Source: an uncultured Thermomicrobiales bacterium
GTDB lineage: Bacteria > Chloroflexota > Chloroflexia > Thermomicrobiales > UBA6265
Direction of reading: 5' to 3'
Assembly: GCA_902806395.1 (NCBI GenBank)
Contig: CADCWH010000393.1
Coordinates: 1 to 16,686 of the forward strand
Length of the DNA: 16,686 bases
The translations under genes were made by a program, and so were the position numbers. How positions within the stretch are numbered: position 1 is the first letter of the stretch; each line of letters begins with the position of its first letter. Below are positions 14,758 through 16,686 of this stretch, piece by piece. The notes below the pieces were generated by a model that saw only the letters and a program-made list of their open reading frames with translations, searched no databases and was not told where the DNA came from.

Positions 14758-16686
14758 TTAGGAACCAGAATCGGCGGGTGGTGGCTGCCCGATCGCGTCG
14801 CAGGCTGGCATTTGGTCTGGCGGAAGGGCCCGCAGGATTAGGACCCCACCCGGCGCGGTCGAGACCTCCTCGGTCAATGCCCGGATCATCCTCGCCATGT
14901 CGCCCCGGTAGGCCCAGGTGGCGTTGAGTCGCGGCTTGTCTACTACCAGCCAGGCGCCGGGCCGGCGGTGCAGCAAGCCGCACAGGTCGCCCGGGTCGGT
15001 CACGGTGGCGGCCCTCACCCAGTAATCGACCGTGCGGCCCAGATCGGTGACCCGGGTGTAGCGCTTGACCCGGGCCTGTCCCTCCGTCCCGGCAAGGAAG
15101 AAGAGGTTGCGCCGCCCGCCCAGGGTCAGGTAGGCGGGCGGCGGCAGGGCGACGAACACGGACTCGTTCGCCGCGCGGTGGGCGGCGACGTAGCGCATCG
15201 CCGTCACATAGTCCACGTCGACCGTGGGGTGCCGCAGCCGCCAGACGACCCCGTCGGCCGAGGCCGCCAGCCCGGGCAGGACGATCGCCGCCACCGCGAC
15301 CAGGGTGGCGAGGCGGACCCGCCCCGGCCCACGAGACTCGCTTCGCCGCGGTTCCCGGCTAAGACGGTCCAAGACGGCGGTGGTTCGCCCGGACCGGACC
15401 ACGGTCGCCGCGGCCAGGGCCAGCGTCAGGGCACCGAGTGGCTGTAAATGGAGCAGGTAGCGGGGATGCTGTTCGGTCGTGAACAGGGACACGGCCGCCA
15501 CGCCGCCCCAGTAGGTGGCGAGGAGGGTCAGCAGGGCGACGTGACGGGTACTAGCTCCAACTCCGACCGGCCACGTCACCCGGCCCAGACCGCCGGGGGT
15601 GCCGAGCAGGTAGCCGGTCGCCGCGACCAGGACCAGGGGAGCGAAGGCGGAGGCCCAGCGGTTCCCGAACAGGCCGAACCAGGCGTTGAAGCTGGGGTCG
15701 GTCAGGCGCTCGATCGCCAGGAGGTCGGCCCCGGCGAAGCCGAACAGCGGAGACCCGTCCGTCGTCTGCCGCAGGTTCTCCGGCCCGACCAAGGACGGGA
15801 GCAGGCTGACCACCACCGGGGCCACCGCCGCGGTGGCAAGGCCCGCTGTCAGCGGACGAGCCGCTCGCCAGAGGTCCCCACCATGTACCAGCACGGCGAC
15901 CACCGCCAGTGGCGGCCAAAGCGTCGCCGCCCCGACGTGGGTGAAGCTCGCCAGCCAGAACAGACCCGCCAACGACGCCGCCGACCGCCACCGGTCTGGG
16001 CGGGCCACGGCCCCGAGGAAGACCCAGACGATCGCCAGGCAGAGGGCTTGGAGGAGCGCGTACATCCGGACGTTGCCGGCCCATTGGAGGCCGAGCGGGT
16101 CGATCGCTACCAGCCCGGCCGCGACCACCCCGACCCAGGCCCGCCCACCGGCCCACCGTCCGAGGCGATAGGTCAACCAGACCCCCGCCACCCCGGCGGC
16201 CACGCTGACCAGGCGCAGGAGGAAGAGATCCTCCAGGTCGCCACGCCCGACCAACACCAGCGGCGCCAGCAGGTAGGAGAGCGTGGCACCGTGTAGGTAG
16301 AGCGTGCCAGATGGCAGGATTGGCACACCGCCCGCCGCGACCCCGTGGGCCGCGAGGACGCTGGCCGGCTCGTCGGCGTGGGGCGACAGGGTCCAGGCGG
16401 CGAACAGTCGCAGGCAGAGCGCGACGAGCAGGATGCCGCCCACGACGAATGGCGTCCCTGCCGGGTCCCGATCCCGCACCGGCACCTTCGTGGCGACCGG
16501 CCGGGTCGCTACGGGGCGCGGGGATCTGTCTCCCACGACCCGACGAGGCACCGTCGGGCGAGCGGCGCGGCGCAATCGGAGGCGGGGGCCCCTTGGCCCT
16601 CCCGACCCCGACCATGCCCCTCCGTCTCCCGGAGATGATTTGGCCGACCCGACATCGGGCGCATCGGGCGCATCAGGAGCGGCCAC
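14758..16686 (-). CDS. Polytopic membrane protein, probable GT-C (PMT-like) glycosyltransferase, 5' end at the window edge
   Basis: The open frame covers 642 residues and reaches the right edge, where its first in-window codon is GTG; whether that is the true start cannot be decided. Residues 1-75 are Pro/Ala/Arg-rich and probably disordered, with a small DAP repeat at the start. About ten hydrophobic segments follow between 80 and 480, then a soluble C-terminal part (about 490-642). After the first helix comes SPHADEPASV with the acidic pair Asp105-Glu106, then LPSGTLYLHGATLSYLLAPL. This layout is typical of GT-C enzymes such as the PMT/ArnT families, which transfer sugars from polyprenyl-phosphate donors on the outer face of the membrane. 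HPRYLLHLQPL also fits that group. Substrate and pathway are unknown. It is convergent with the importer and not obviously linked to it. Confidence 0.65.
   Translation of the reverse strand: MAAPDAPDAPDVGSAKSSPGDGGAWSGSGGPRGPRLRLRRAARPTVPRRVVGDRSPRPVATRPVATKVPVRDRDPAGTPFVVGGILLVALCLRLFAAWTLSPHADEPASVLAAHGVAAGGVPILPSGTLYLHGATLSYLLAPLVLVGRGDLEDLFLLRLVSVAAGVAGVWLTYRLGRWAGGRAWVGVVAAGLVAIDPLGLQWAGNVRMYALLQALCLAIVWVFLGAVARPDRWRSAASLAGLFWLASFTHVGAATLWPPLAVVAVLVHGGDLWRAARPLTAGLATAAVAPVVVSLLPSLVGPENLRQTTDGSPLFGFAGADLLAIERLTDPSFNAWFGLFGNRWASAFAPLVLVAATGYLLGTPGGLGRVTWPVGVGASTRHVALLTLLATYWGGVAAVSLFTTEQHPRYLLHLQPLGALTLALAAATVVRSGRTTAVLDRLSREPRRSESRGPGRVRLATLVAVAAIVLPGLAASADGVVWRLRHPTVDVDYVTAMRYVAAHRAANESVFVALPPPAYLTLGGRRNLFFLAGTEGQARVKRYTRVTDLGRTVDYWVRAATVTDPGDLCGLLHRRPGAWLVVDKPRLNATWAYRGDMARMIRALTEEVSTAPGGVLILRALPPDQMPACDAIGQPPPADSGS

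Overview
The window is high-GC DNA with frequent GTG starts, purine-rich ribosome-binding sites and strongly biased codon use, which leaves long meaningless open frames opposite the real genes. The gene styles suggest a Chloroflexota bacterium of the Thermomicrobia/Sphaerobacter type. Pointers are a twin-arginine substrate-binding protein whose mature end begins with a Gly-Thr-Pro-Ala-Ala-Ser-Pro stretch, a TreY-TreZ trehalose pathway, and an actinobacterium-like hydrolase. This placement is an inference from protein style, not from a marker gene.

Layout. Positions 1-6858 form a minus-strand block read in the order argH, GNAT acetyltransferase, treY, treZ; treZ runs off the left edge. argH and the GNAT gene overlap by 4 bases. 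TreY converts the reducing end of a maltooligosaccharide to a trehalose unit, and TreZ releases free trehalose. A divergent intergenic region (6859-7215) carries a good promoter for a secreted SH3b plus NodB-fold protein on the plus strand (7216-8301), whose deacetylase active-site motifs are largely lost. Two gene-poor stretches of about 0.7 kb (8302-9032 and 10161-10878) flank a single gene with its own near-consensus promoter; this gene encodes a dienelactone-hydrolase-like domain fused to a DinB/DUF664 domain.

Positions 10879-14607 are a plus-strand sugar-type ABC importer: a Tat-exported binding protein, then a perfect 17-bp hairpin and a 351-nt gap, then two MalF/MalG-type permeases. 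No ATPase gene is present, so a shared ATPase encoded elsewhere is likely. The right end (14758-16686, minus strand) is a polytopic GT-C-like membrane protein convergent with the importer.

No RNA genes, CRISPR array, insertion sequence or phage genes were seen. I found no clearly new multi-gene system. The best leads are the degenerate deacetylase, the hydrolase-DinB fusion in its isolated setting, the argH-coupled acetyltransferase, and the hairpin splitting the importer operon.
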